A stretch of 64,000 nt of DNA from Lacisediminihabitans changchengi (GTDB lineage Bacteria; Actinomycetota; Actinomycetes; Actinomycetales; Microbacteriaceae). A model generated the notes under the pieces. That model searched no databases, was not told the DNA's origin, and saw only the letters and a program-made list of their open reading frames with translations. Position 1 is the first letter of the stretch, and every line of letters begins with the position of its first letter. The DNA is taken from positions 62,001-126,000 of the forward strand of contig NZ_JAEPES010000006.1 in assembly GCF_016634425.1 (NCBI RefSeq), given 5' to 3'. Shown in pieces: positions 1 to 8,464 of this stretch. Position numbers and translations under genes: made by a program.

Positions 1-255
1 TGTGTTCGTGTAGATGAGCCGTCGGTACCCGGCGTTGCGGTAGTTCTTCCACATCGCTGCCAGATTCTGTTCGGCCAGGTCCACGCCCTCGCGCCACGGC
101 TCCGGGTACGCCTGATCGAGGTTGTCGCCCTCGATCAGCGCATGATGGACCGTGTTGGAGGCGAGTAGATGCGACACCTCAGCCGCGACAGTCGACTTCC
201 CCACCCCCGCTCTCCCGCCAATGAACAGCACATCAGTTGGCAGGTCAGCATCCAC
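1..255 (-). CDS. P-loop ATPase/kinase-like protein (3' end outside window)
   Basis: The frame opens at a GTG and leaves the window on the left, so only the first 85 residues are seen. Residues 13-22 read GGRAGVGKST, a Walker A loop, followed by an Ala/Leu helix and an acidic stretch LIEGDNLD that resembles the nucleoside/gluconate kinase and adenylylsulfate kinase type of P-loop protein. The substrate cannot be told from this fragment. A stop codon lies two codons before the GTG, which fixes the start within a few residues. The ribosome binding site is poor (GAGG almost touching the start). Its upstream neighbour, also on the minus strand, is the broken HAD gene. Confidence 0.6.
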   Translation of the reverse strand, partial: MDADLPTDVLFIGGRAGVGKSTVAAEVSHLLASNTVHHALIEGDNLDQAYPEPWREGVDLAEQNLAAMWKNYRNAGYRRLIYTNT

Positions 256-429
256 ACCTCAAGCGTGACACACGCTTCGATCCGTTTACGCAACGCCATC
301 CACCCGAACCGGTTCCACGACGCGGCCGCCCGCTGAGAGGTCGATCCGCGGGCGCGCTCGGAACGATGCAAGTTCTGCTTCCGCGTCGCATCAGCGCGAG
401 CGTCTCGAGCAACGTCCGGAAACCGTTCC

Positions 430-1139
430 CTAAACGGCGTTTTCGAGGGCGGCCCTGAGGTCGACAGTTGGTGCTGCATATCGTTCCACTAAGCCCGCCC
501 GCATTCCCGCGGCTCGTGCGCCAGCAATATCGTGGCTGGGGTGATCGCCGACGAACACAACTTCACCTGTGGCCCTACCGAGGCCGCGAGCGAGGGTTTC
601 AAACGCTCGCACGTCGGGTTTCTGAAAGCCAGGGTTTCAAACGCTCGCACGTCGGGTTTCTGAAAGCCGATGTCTTCCGAGATGCAGACCACATGGAAGG
701 CATCCGCAAGACCGATCGCTGCGAGTTTCTTCAACTGTTGCTCTCGCGTTCCGTTAGTAAGAACACCTACGGCGACACCACCATCTCGCAGCTTCTTTAT
801 CAGCTCTACGGCGTCGGGGAAGGCACGCCACCCCGATTCGTAGTCAGCAAAATATTGGTCAAAGATGCCGTCGAGGTCCCGAGTCGCAGGAGGGACGCTC
901 ACGCCGATTGCGGGAAGAAACGTTCGCATTCTGGCTTGCCGTTGCTCCGCGAAGCTCAGGCGTCCGGCTCGCCACTCTTCGTAAAAGCGGTCCTCGATAT
1001 CGATCCAAAGCTCAATCGCGTTGGGTTCGGGTGCCGCACCCAACTGCCTCGTCAGCGCAGCCACCGCATCAGTCGCTGCACCCCGATGATCGAACAGGGT
1101 GCCATCCAGGTCAAAACCGACCGCCGCATAGTCACCCAC
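430..1139 (-). pseudogene. HAD-superfamily phosphatase disrupted by a 38-bp tandem duplication
   Basis: Residues 1-171 are a normal HAD hydrolase: motif I DLDGT at 10-14 with the nucleophile Asp10, a helical cap, motif II TNG near 128-130 and the motif III lysine in GFQKPD near 161. The frame is then shifted by a duplicated 38-bp segment and ends in an unrelated tail. The missing C-terminal part, with motif IV GDHPSHD, sits in another frame directly downstream. Deleting one repeat copy joins both parts into a continuous protein of about 223 residues, the usual size for YjjG/phosphoglycolate-phosphatase-like members. The substrate is unknown. The lesion is recent (copies identical), and could also be an assembly error or a reversible slippage switch. 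Confidence 0.85.
593..668. repeat. Perfect 38-bp tandem duplication inside the HAD gene
   Basis: Copies at 593-630 and 631-668 are identical, each starting AGGGTTTCAAACGCTC and ending TTTCTGAAAGCC. The unit length is not a multiple of three, so the second copy shifts the reading frame of the host gene. No other repeat of this sequence was noticed. Confidence 0.95.
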
Positions 1140-1461
1140 CTGGCCAATTTATCGCGGGCAGCTCTGATCGCCACAGCAGGTTCCTCTTTCGGCGGCCGCG
1201 GCTCCATTCAGCTCGAATCGACACATTCCGATGTCTCATAACCGAAATGCCTCGTAACCCATGCGATGCAAAACGGCTCTGCCCGGAGATACGACACGGA
1301 GCGATCACAGAACGCTGCCACCAAGCAATCAACTCCACACCTCAGTGAGCCCGTTGCTGCCGATCTCGGCAATGTGTCAGCGAACGCGTGCCCGTAAAGG
1401 GTCTTATTGTGTGGCGCGGGTGTGGTTCGCGACCATGCTCCGGGCGAATGATCCCGGCCGT
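1140..1461. other. Intergenic stretch without a recognised gene
   Basis: No frame here has a plausible start, ribosome binding site and protein-like composition. The stretch lies between the start of the HAD gene and the 3' end of the LysR gene, so it should hold the HAD promoter. I could not pick out a clear -35/-10 pair. Confidence 0.5.
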
Positions 1462-2460
1462 TTAGTCCCCCGCTGAAAGCTGCGGCAGTGGATCCGGGTA
1501 AGAATTCCGGAGTGTGGTTTCTGAATCCACCGACCGCCGTGAGTCGATGGTCTCGCGATACGTACGGGTCAACTCGGAGGCGACGTCGTGGAGATGTGAC
1601 TCGAGCGTTAGCACTGCGGCGGGCGCCGTGTTGCTGTCAACTCGAGCCGTGTAGAGACGTCTCACGAGCCCGTCACCGGCCAACGGCCGAGCGACCGCGC
1701 CGGGAGGGGGAGCCTGAAAAGAGAGGCTAGGCGCCAGTGCGATTCCTAGCCCCGCGGAGACCATATTTAGCACCGTGCGAAAGTCCTGACCTTCAAAGTC
1801 GACGGTACGCGATGCATCGTTCGTCGCACCTGAGGTCAGTCCACCGACGTCGGCGCTCGTGTTAATCCATTCGTGTGCTTCGACATCGAGCGGGTCGATG
1901 GCTGCCTTGTCTGCCAACGCGTGCCCCGCGGGGAGAACGACGATGATCGGGTCGTCCATCAAGCGCTGCTGTCTCACCCCTCGCGGTGCCGCGACCGGCG
2001 CGTGCGCATAATCGAAAGTAATCGCGAGATCGACGTCTCCCCGCTGCACGGCAGAGTGAATGTCCGGTTGTGTCATTTCGTGAAGTGCGAGTCGCACGCC
2101 AGGGTGGGTGCTTCTTAGCCGGGCTAGCGCGACGGGAGCGAGGGTGCACGCAGCAGAGCTGAATGCACCAACGCGCACGACCCCCGTGGTGCCGTCAGAA
2201 AGCGCGGAGAGTTCCGCTGCGGCCGAAATCATTGAATTGCTGATCGCAGTCTCGGCATCGAGGAGCACTCTGCCCGCTGGGGTCAGTCGAACGGGTCGAC
2301 GAGTCACGACCGATGAATGGACACGACGTTCAAGCTCGCTGAGCTGCTGCGACACTGCCGACTGCGTGTACCCAAGTTCCGTTGCCGCGGCCGAGAACGA
2401 CCCGAGGCGTGCAATCGATTCAAGCGTTCGCAGATGCCGGGGGTCGAACTGCCATTGCAT
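1462..2460 (-). CDS. LysR-family transcriptional regulator
   Basis: The 332-residue protein has the LysR winged HTH at its N-terminus (LRTLESIARLGSFSAAA, then the recognition helix TQSAVSQQLSELE, residues about 8-45) and a periplasmic-binding-like effector domain (about 90-290). The start is the ATG giving MQWQFDPRH; the longer frame upstream lacks LysR similarity. It is transcribed away from the PLP-dependent enzyme gene with a short shared promoter, the classical LysR arrangement, so that gene is the likely target. The inducer is unknown. The C-terminal 40 residues beyond the effector fold are Ser/Thr/Arg-rich and unremarkable. Confidence 0.9.
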   Translation of the reverse strand: MQWQFDPRHLRTLESIARLGSFSAAATELGYTQSAVSQQLSELERRVHSSVVTRRPVRLTPAGRVLLDAETAISNSMISAAAELSALSDGTTGVVRVGAFSSAACTLAPVALARLRSTHPGVRLALHEMTQPDIHSAVQRGDVDLAITFDYAHAPVAAPRGVRQQRLMDDPIIVVLPAGHALADKAAIDPLDVEAHEWINTSADVGGLTSGATNDASRTVDFEGQDFRTVLNMVSAGLGIALAPSLSFQAPPPGAVARPLAGDGLVRRLYTARVDSNTAPAAVLTLESHLHDVASELTRTYRETIDSRRSVDSETTLRNSYPDPLPQLSAGD

Positions 2461-2537
2461 GGAGATAAGCGTAGCTAATAGATGAAATAGAAATGGCCAT
2501 TTGTGCTGATGTCCCACCTCGACGCATTGTTGATGCC

Positions 2538-3629
2538 ATGGAGAACAGGCTCGACACGACACGTTTCGACTCAGCGATTGACAGGCTCCCGCGATTTCGG
2601 GTCGGCTTCTACCCCACCCCATTTCATGAACTGCGCAACCTCTCTCGGACCCTCGGGATCAATCTGTACATGAAACGAGAGGACATGGCCGGGCCCAGTG
2701 CGATCAGCGGAAGCAAGATTCGACTGGCGGAATTCATCCTTGGCCGCGCACTGGAAGCGGGCGTGACGCACCTCATCACCCGAGGCGCCTACTTGACCAA
2801 TTCCGGGCTGCAATTTGCCGCAGCCTGTCTGAGCGCCGGGATCACTCCGGTTCTGGTTCTCACTCGAAATATCGACCGCCACGGCAAACTCGGTGAGTCG
2901 CGCGGCAATTACCTTCTGAATCAGATCATGGGTGTCGAAACCCATGTGGTCGACGTCGAGGGGGACATCTGGGCCGACGCGGGAGCGACTGCGCAACTCG
3001 AGGGCATCATCGCCCGCCGCAAGGCCGAGCTTGAGTCCATGGGGCACACCGTCATGGTCGTCGGGGCTGGCGGCGCGCACCCAGACGGCTTCATTGCACA
3101 CGCTCAAACGTTCAGGGAAATTCTGCGCCAGTCGGCAGACGCCGGGATGGAGCTGGACTTCATCTATCACACGATAGGCACCGGGACGGCGCTGCCCGGC
3201 ATGCTCGCTGCGAAGCTGAGTCTTGGCCACCCGGTCAAGTTCAAATCGATCGCGATCGACCCATACGACGAGGACGGGTGGATCAACCCGAGCATCATCG
3301 TCGAGCGAACGCAGGCCGTGCTCGCGACCCTGGGAAGTTCGGTTCCCGATGACGCCACGATCCATCGAGAGCTCGACATCGATCGTCGTTTCATCGGGGA
3401 GGAGTATGCAGCCCCGTCGCCCGAGAGCACCGCAGCGATTCGTGAGCTGGCACGGGCCGAGGGGATCTTCGTTGGGCCTGTCTACACCGGCAAGGGGTTC
3501 GCAGGCCTCCTCGACCATGCCCGTACCGGGCGCATCCCCGCGGGCAGCAATGTCGCATTCCTCCATACCGGGGACACCGGAAACCTGTTCGAGATCCCCG
3601 AAGTCGTTGGCGCGCTTGTGGGTCATTAG
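2538..3629 (+). CDS. PLP-dependent enzyme, D-cysteine desulfhydrase/ACC deaminase-like
   Basis: This is a fold-type II PLP enzyme of 363 residues. The N-terminal pattern FYPTPFHELRNLS, the MKREDM segment and SGSKIRLAEF place the PLP lysine at about Lys60, as in GGNKLRKLEF of D-cysteine desulfhydrase. The segment RGAYLTNSGLQFAA replaces the family's AGA-QSNHxRQTAA, and the C-terminal HTGDTGNLFE replaces HTGG-x-LF. The substrate is therefore probably different from D-cysteine or ACC. An upstream in-frame ATG at 2493 is possible, but 2538 leaves room for the divergent promoter and matches the family N-terminus. Neither start has a good ribosome binding site. LysR control is inferred from the divergent neighbour. 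Confidence 0.8.
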   Translation: MENRLDTTRFDSAIDRLPRFRVGFYPTPFHELRNLSRTLGINLYMKREDMAGPSAISGSKIRLAEFILGRALEAGVTHLITRGAYLTNSGLQFAAACLSAGITPVLVLTRNIDRHGKLGESRGNYLLNQIMGVETHVVDVEGDIWADAGATAQLEGIIARRKAELESMGHTVMVVGAGGAHPDGFIAHAQTFREILRQSADAGMELDFIYHTIGTGTALPGMLAAKLSLGHPVKFKSIAIDPYDEDGWINPSIIVERTQAVLATLGSSVPDDATIHRELDIDRRFIGEEYAAPSPESTAAIRELARAEGIFVGPVYTGKGFAGLLDHARTGRIPAGSNVAFLHTGDTGNLFEIPEVVGALVGH

Positions 3630-3922
3630 CCCCGAGCACGCCCACTGCCGTGGTCTGCGCCGATGTTCCGTGGCATCCGCTTGTCTGCTCCAACAAAAGG
3701 TCGCGCGAAAGCCGCAATATCGCGATTTCCGACTGCCACCTGCTGGGATGACTGGCGATACTCGCCGGCAAAGCCGCCGGGCCAACTGTCGTGGACGAGA
3801 ACGCGCCTTGCTGGCGTTAGGCGTTTGAATGCGCATTGCCGCCAACGTCGAAGCTCGACATTAGGCAGAGGGGTCTCGCTGACAATCGGACCGGTTGCGA
3901 GGGGGACCGGGTCAGCGCGCGA
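3630..3922. other. Gap between convergent genes, nothing recognised
   Basis: The stretch lies between the 3' ends of the PLP enzyme and the DUF998 gene. Open frames here have no family resemblance or ribosome binding site. I see no clear terminator with a T-tract. Confidence 0.45.
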
Positions 3923-4606
3923 TCAGGCGACCTCCTCGCGGCGCTGTGCGATCACTGGATGCGGTACCGCCCGGTAGGTCATGACAGAGGTGACGGCTAG
4001 CCACACCCACCCCGCCAGCACGGCGATCCAGAGCAGCGCGACGCCAGCAGGACCCTGCGAGAGAGCCCCGCCAGCACCGAAGCTGATGATGACCACGATG
4101 CCCGCGATGATGGACCACGCCCCGCGTGACGATCGGCGGCGATGCCAGCCGGCCGCGAGGATGGCCGCGACACCGAGCGAAAGAAAGCCGAAGCCTCCGA
4201 ACGCGAGGTGAAGGAGACCGGAGACCGTCAAGACCCCGCGGCCGACATCCGGTGGGAAGTCGGCCGTCGCGTCCGGGGGAAACACCGCGCTCACTATCAG
4301 TGAGAGTCCGTAGATGCCAACGAGCGCGGCCGCCGGACGCGACCAGCGTGGAGTTCGGGCGAGCCCGATCGCGGCGACGATGGTCATCAGCCCGGCCAGA
4401 ATGAGATTGACCGCCTGAGCCCAACCGCCCGATCCGAGGAGCAACAGACTGAGGGCATCACGGGTCAGGTCGAAGCCGGGCCGGTTCGCCGCGAGGATCA
4501 AGCCAAAAATCACGTAGAACGGTCCGGCGACCACGCCCCAACCGAGCATCGATCGAGTGACCGCCGCAGCTGAATCGAAGCCGCGTGCCTTGCCTTCTGA
4601 CGACAT
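3923..4606 (-). CDS. DUF998 family integral membrane protein
   Basis: The 227-residue protein shows six hydrophobic segments and the DUF998 signature: FDLTRDALSLLLLGSGGW after the first segment and an FPPD loop followed by a His-containing fourth segment. The start is the ATG giving MSSEGKARG, preceded by a GGAGG ribosome binding site 8 nt upstream; upstream Met codons in the frame lie in the regulatory region. The function of DUF998 proteins is not established. It is divergent from a TetR gene and a dyad operator lies between them, so repression by that TetR protein is likely. Confidence 0.85.
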   Translation of the reverse strand: MSSEGKARGFDSAAAVTRSMLGWGVVAGPFYVIFGLILAANRPGFDLTRDALSLLLLGSGGWAQAVNLILAGLMTIVAAIGLARTPRWSRPAAALVGIYGLSLIVSAVFPPDATADFPPDVGRGVLTVSGLLHLAFGGFGFLSLGVAAILAAGWHRRRSSRGAWSIIAGIVVIISFGAGGALSQGPAGVALLWIAVLAGWVWLAVTSVMTYRAVPHPVIAQRREEVA

Positions 4607-4639
4607 GATGACCTCCGATTGAGCAATCGCGGGCACTAT

Positions 4640-4655
4640 TGCACTGGTGAGTGCA
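4640..4655. promoter_or_regulatory. Dyad operator between DUF998 and TetR genes
   Basis: TGCACT-GGTG-AGTGCA is a perfect 6-bp inverted repeat with a 4-bp centre, lying 10 nt before the TetR start and 33 nt before the DUF998 start. A further TGCAC follows at 4660. The position fits an autoregulated TetR operator controlling both divergent genes. Confidence 0.6.
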
Positions 4656-4665
4656 TGATTGCACC

Positions 4666-5295
4666 ATGACAGCACAGACCGCAAGGGATGATCCCCGCCA
4701 GCGCCGTTCGAGACAGCTCATCCTCGACGCCGCGATGTCACATTTCGTGCGCCGAGGATATGTCGGCGGCAACATGGACGACCTCGCGATCGAGGCGGGC
4801 GTCGCGAAGCGGACCATTTACAACCACTTCGCAGGGAAGGACGAGCTGTTTCGTGCGGTAGTACGGCGGGCAATCGGTACCGCAGAGGCCTTCGTCGCCG
4901 AGCGGGTCGACACAGCGATCGGCGCTACGCCCGTCGAGGAGGAAATTAGCGCCTTTGCGGTGGCGCACGCCCGAGCTGTTCTCGCCCCATCGGTGATCTC
5001 CACGCGGCGGCTGCTGATCGGAGAGGTCGAGCGTTTCCCCGAGCTCGCCGCCGAGTATTACGAGCGCGTTCCGGCTCGAGTCATGCGCGCGATAGCCGCT
5101 CGGCTCAGGCGGTACCACGCGGCGAGACTCCTGACAGTGCCCGATTCAACGGTCGCCGCCGAGCACTTCGTCTACCTGGTATTGGGCGCTAGCCTCGACC
5201 ATGCCCTCTTCGACTCGGCCGCGCTCGACTCAGTGACGGTCGAGCAGCGAGCGATCTCGGGTGCGTCGGCCTTCCTGCGGGGCTACCTCCCATAA
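4666..5295 (+). CDS. TetR/AcrR-family transcriptional regulator
   Basis: The 209-residue protein has the TetR HTH at residues about 15-62: ILDAAMSHFVRRGY, then MDDLAIEAGVAKRTIYNHF and KDELFRAVV, which is textbook for the family. The remainder is an all-helical ligand/dimer domain with the TetR_C layout. The ATG giving MTAQTARDD is preferred; a GTG 15 nt upstream lies inside the dyad operator. The ligand is unknown; the divergent DUF998 membrane protein is the obvious target. Confidence 0.9.
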   Translation: MTAQTARDDPRQRRSRQLILDAAMSHFVRRGYVGGNMDDLAIEAGVAKRTIYNHFAGKDELFRAVVRRAIGTAEAFVAERVDTAIGATPVEEEISAFAVAHARAVLAPSVISTRRLLIGEVERFPELAAEYYERVPARVMRAIAARLRRYHAARLLTVPDSTVAAEHFVYLVLGASLDHALFDSAALDSVTVEQRAISGASAFLRGYLP

Positions 5296-5481
5296 CCGGG
5301 CACGCCAGGCGCGGGTGCCTGTGGCTGTGGCTGTGGCTGTTGAAGAATACGCTCAGCCGGTCACGCATTCCGAGTGCTGCGCGCGGGCTTACAGGGAAGG
5401 GGCTCCTCTCGGTCAAACCACCATGCATGGCGCACGAGTGCGCCGTGAACGAAGATCAGGTCCATCGGGGTGCCCCTTGGC

Positions 5482-6198
5482 TCAGGAATCCGACGGTACC
5501 GCCTCAGCCTCGACCGTGTGGGTGATCGCGCTCAGAGCAAGAGCATGCTGGGTCACCACAGGGCTGCCGCCCAAGATCGCTACCGCGGCGGAATGGGTAG
5601 TCGAGCCCAGATCCCGGCCAGCGATCCTTCCTGCCGCCCAGCTCCGCACTCCGGTGGACGCAGGATGGATCTCGCTGAACCGCGCGGACATCCCCAGGCC
5701 TGTCGTCTTGGCGACGGCTTCCTTTCGAGCCCACAGGTCGTTCAACGCGATCGGGTCGTCAGACCATTCGTCGTGAGTGAAGACGTCGGAACGGATGCTC
5801 GCCCAGTCGGTTTCCGGCGACCGCAGTTGCACGTCCACCCCCACCGGCATCCCGGCGATCGCGATCGCGACCAGCTCCCCCGAGTGCGACAGCGAGAATT
5901 CGATGCCGTGCACGCCCGCGAGCGACGGCTTGCCGTGCTCGGTGCTGCCGCAGGCGGCGCAACTGCGCTCCAGGGTGATCGCTGCGGGCGGCACTGCCAG
6001 CCGCGGAGCGAGCAGGCGCCGTAGCCCGGCGTGTGCAGCCAGCGTCCGGTCCCGCTCGGGCTGGTGGTACCGCAGCACGCGCTGACGTGTGTCCGCGTCG
6101 ACCAGGCTGAGGAGGTCATCCGTCGCCGCGGCAGTGAGAGGATGTGCTGGTAGCCGCACCAGCCAGACGTCGACGGCGTGATTCAGGAAGTCGCCCAC
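5482..6198 (-). CDS. 4'-phosphopantetheinyl transferase (Sfp type)
   Basis: The 238-residue protein carries the Sfp-type motifs: FSLSHSGELVAIAIA, then PVGVDVQ with the Mg-binding Asp, and WARKEAVAKTTGLGM (the W-KEA motif). It would move phosphopantetheine from CoA to a serine of acyl or peptidyl carrier proteins. The usual second acidic residue of G-D-E is Gln here (GVDVQ). No carrier-protein synthase gene is in the window, so the partner lies elsewhere. A CxxC (CAAC) in the N-terminal half is typical of several actinobacterial members. It is a single-gene unit. Confidence 0.85.
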   Translation of the reverse strand: MGDFLNHAVDVWLVRLPAHPLTAAATDDLLSLVDADTRQRVLRYHQPERDRTLAAHAGLRRLLAPRLAVPPAAITLERSCAACGSTEHGKPSLAGVHGIEFSLSHSGELVAIAIAGMPVGVDVQLRSPETDWASIRSDVFTHDEWSDDPIALNDLWARKEAVAKTTGLGMSARFSEIHPASTGVRSWAAGRIAGRDLGSTTHSAAVAILGGSPVVTQHALALSAITHTVEAEAVPSDS

Positions 6199-6261
6199 GC
6201 GAGAACGCTACTCGGCATCACGGTCACAGCTAATGTGCAGCACCCATGAACATATTTCGTC

Positions 6262-7011
6262 CTAGAACAGGTCGGGGCTCGGCGTGGTCGTGTGGCGGAT
6301 CGAGACATCGGCGTGGCGGTCGAAGCGGTAGCCGACGCCGCGCACCGTGCGCACGATCTCCTCGTATTCGCCGAGCTTGGAACGCAGACGACGCACGTGC
6401 ACGTCGATGGTGCGCTCGTTCGGCACGTCCTCGTCGCCCACCGACCACAGCGACGAGATCAGCTCGGCGCGGTCGATGGTGCGGCCCTCGCGCAGCACCA
6501 GGTACTGAAGCAGCTCGAACTCCTTGTAGGTGAGCGGGGCGACCTGTTCGTCGAGGGTCACGCGCTTGCGGGACAGATCGACGACGATGCCCTGGCGAAC
6601 GCTGGGCTCCTCCGGCTCGACCTGGCGGTGCTTGGCGAGCGCGGCCGGGTCTTGCAGGGCGAGGCGCACGACATCCACGTCGCGTCCGCCGGCGCCCTGC
6701 GGGGCCAGCGCCACGGCGGCGTAGGTGTCAGAGTCGGGAACGAGTTCGGCGGTGAGCTTCTTCAGCGCGGTGACGATGGCACCGAGGTCGGTGCCGGCGG
6801 CGAGGGCCTTGGCCTCATCGACGCCCACGTACAGCACGAAGCCGCGAGCCTCGGTGCCGGTGGGCACCGCGCGGATCTTCGCAGCCGCGGGGGCCTTCGG
6901 TGCCGAGACGGGCTGTGTACGCAGCGGCGGGGCAGCGTGGAGCGAAGTCTCACGTGCGGGGCGAACGGAGCGGGAAGTGGGTACGGCGATATCGATGGTT
7001 GCGAGCGACAT
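6262..7011 (-). CDS. Winged-helix (OmpR/PhoB-type) regulator without receiver domain
   Basis: The 249-residue protein has a C-terminal OmpR-type DNA-binding domain (residues about 140-235): LTYKEFELLQYLVLREG, RTIDVHVRRLRSKLG and VRTVRGVGYRFD. The N-terminal half is not a receiver. It has an Ala/Pro-rich leader and a small alpha/beta region (FVLYVGVDEAKALAA) without phospho-acceptor Asp motifs. Activity is therefore unlikely to be controlled by a histidine kinase. The ATG has an AAGGA site 9 nt upstream. The roughly 320-bp region before it carries three CTCGAGGG boxes, perhaps its own binding sites. Target genes are unknown. Confidence 0.85.
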   Translation of the reverse strand: MSLATIDIAVPTSRSVRPARETSLHAAPPLRTQPVSAPKAPAAAKIRAVPTGTEARGFVLYVGVDEAKALAAGTDLGAIVTALKKLTAELVPDSDTYAAVALAPQGAGGRDVDVVRLALQDPAALAKHRQVEPEEPSVRQGIVVDLSRKRVTLDEQVAPLTYKEFELLQYLVLREGRTIDRAELISSLWSVGDEDVPNERTIDVHVRRLRSKLGEYEEIVRTVRGVGYRFDRHADVSIRHTTTPSPDLF

Positions 7012-7229
7012 GGGTCGAATTCCTTGGGTTCCGGGGTGAAGGGCCTCGTAATGATGGGGGTGTGATCCTTCGGGATACTTCGGTTGTGCGTCTGAGGAAG
7101 TCGCTCGTTATGAGGGGCGATCTTCCTGGGGGTCGCGGTACGCGAACCCGGCTAGGTGCTAGCTCTTAGGCACACATTCGACAACACATGACCGCGCTTG
7201 TCGGCAACATCATGCCGGCAGACCTTGAC

Positions 7230-7312
7230 ACCTCGAGGGTGGTCAGGGCGTGCGCGTTCACAGTCATGAGATAACTATTGGCTACTCGAGGGCGACGTGT
7301 CAACCCTCGAGT
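7230..7312 (-). promoter_or_regulatory. Upstream region with three CTCGAGGG boxes and a TTGACA element
   Basis: CTCGAGGG occurs at 7232-7239 and 7285-7292, and in inverted form (CCCTCGAG) at 7304-7311. The last two form a 9-bp inverted repeat with an 11-bp centre. On the minus strand TTGACA (7303-7298) directly follows the outer box and is followed about 17 bp later by an AT-rich CAATAGTTAT. This could be the promoter of the winged-helix gene, with a transcript leader of about 250 nt. A TTGACA on the plus strand also touches the first box. Confidence 0.45.
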
Positions 7313-7335
7313 GCCGTGAATGACAAGAGCGGAAA

Positions 7336-7968
7336 TCAGACCAGGCCGTACAGACGGTCGCCCGCATCCCCAAGCCCGGGGACGATGTAGCCGAGCTCGT
7401 TGAGCTTCTCGTCGAGGGCACCGAGCACGATGTGCACCTCGCGCCCTTCGGTCGCCTTGGCGACCGCGTCGAGGCCCTCGGGAGCGGCGATCAGGCAGAT
7501 TGCGGTCACATCGACCGCACCACGCGCGAAGAGGTAGTCGATCGCCGCGATGAGCGAGCCACCGGTGGCGAGCATGGGGTCGAGAACGAAGCACTGGCGG
7601 TTGGACAGGTCGTCCGGCAGGCGCTCGGCGTAGACATCCGGCTGCAGCGTCTGCTCGTTTCGCACCATTCCGAGGAAGCCGACCTCGGCGGTCGGGACGA
7701 GCTTGACCATTCCCTCGAGCATGCCGAGGCCAGCGCGCAAGATCGGCACGACCAGCGGCCGCGGGTTGCTGATGGCAAGCCCGGTGGTGGGGCCGACCGG
7801 GGTGTCGATGTCGAGCGGCTCGGTGCGAACATCCCGTGTCGCCTCGTAGGCGAGCAGTGTCACGAGCTCCTCGGTGAGGGCGCGGAACGTGGGGGACGGG
7901 GTCGTCTTGTCCCGCAGCACGGTGAGCTTGTGGGTGACGAGGGGGTGGTCGGCTACGTGGACTCGCAT
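7336..7968 (-). CDS. upp: Uracil phosphoribosyltransferase
   Basis: The 210-residue protein is full length for UPRT, which makes UMP from uracil and PRPP in pyrimidine salvage. The diagnostic pieces are [20 protein letters not shown] at the start, [11 protein letters not shown], the PRPP loop [11 protein letters not shown] and the C-terminal [10 protein letters not shown]. The gene starts 31 bp from the divergent tadA, and the two probably share a promoter region. Synteny with tadA is common in actinobacteria. Confidence 0.95.
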   Translation of the reverse strand: MRVHVADHPLVTHKLTVLRDKTTPSPTFRALTEELVTLLAYEATRDVRTEPLDIDTPVGPTTGLAISNPRPLVVPILRAGLGMLEGMVKLVPTAEVGFLGMVRNEQTLQPDVYAERLPDDLSNRQCFVLDPMLATGGSLIAAIDYLFARGAVDVTAICLIAAPEGLDAVAKATEGREVHIVLGALDEKLNELGYIVPGLGDAGDRLYGLV

Positions 7969-7999
7969 AGGCTCAATCTATCCGAGGGAAGGGGTGCGC

Positions 8000-8464
8000 T
8001 TGACGGTCGTCTCGGCCCTCCACCGGCGACGGATGCTCGAAGCCGTCGCCAGCGCGCGGCTCGCCGCCGCACACGCCGACGTGCCCGTCGCCGCGCTCGT
8101 GCTCGACGCGGCGGGTGAGGTCATCGGCGAGGGACGCAACGAGCGCGAGCTGCGGCAGGACCCGACCGCGCACGCCGAGATCCTCGCGTTGCGCGCCGCG
8201 GCCGCCGCCAGGGGTGACTGGCACCTCACCGATACGACCCTCGTGGTGACTCTCGAGCCGTGCCCGATGTGCGCCGGCGCGATTCTCGCAGCACGGGTCG
8301 GCGTCGTCGTGTTCGGCGCCTGGGACGAGAAGGCGGGTGCCGCGGGGTCGATGTACGACATCCTGCGCGACCGGCGATTGCCGTACCGCGCCGAGGTCTA
8401 CGGCGGTGTGGAGGAGGAGGCCTGTGCGGCCCCGCTGCTCGAGTTCTTCCGCGCGCACCGCTGA
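8000..8464 (+). CDS. tadA: tRNA adenosine(34) deaminase
   Basis: TadA converts A34 of tRNA-Arg(ACG) to inosine. The cytidine-deaminase-fold zinc site is clear: TAHAEILALR (His ligand and catalytic Glu) and EPCPMCAGAIL (the two Cys ligands). The protein is 154 residues from a TTG that sits about 7 nt after GGAAGG; a GTG two codons upstream is the alternative start. Its stop codon directly abuts the stop of the convergent CDF gene. Confidence 0.93.
   Translation: MTVVSALHRRRMLEAVASARLAAAHADVPVAALVLDAAGEVIGEGRNERELRQDPTAHAEILALRAAAAARGDWHLTDTTLVVTLEPCPMCAGAILAARVGVVVFGAWDEKAGAAGSMYDILRDRRLPYRAEVYGGVEEEACAAPLLEFFRAHR

Noticed and set aside
468..1241. 257-codon frame on the plus strand
   Set aside because: It is antisense to the HAD gene and has no family-like sequence; the minus frame has HAD motifs.
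5320..5340. TGTGGC hexamer repeated about three times
   Set aside because: Short and in a plain gap between convergent genes; no sign of function.
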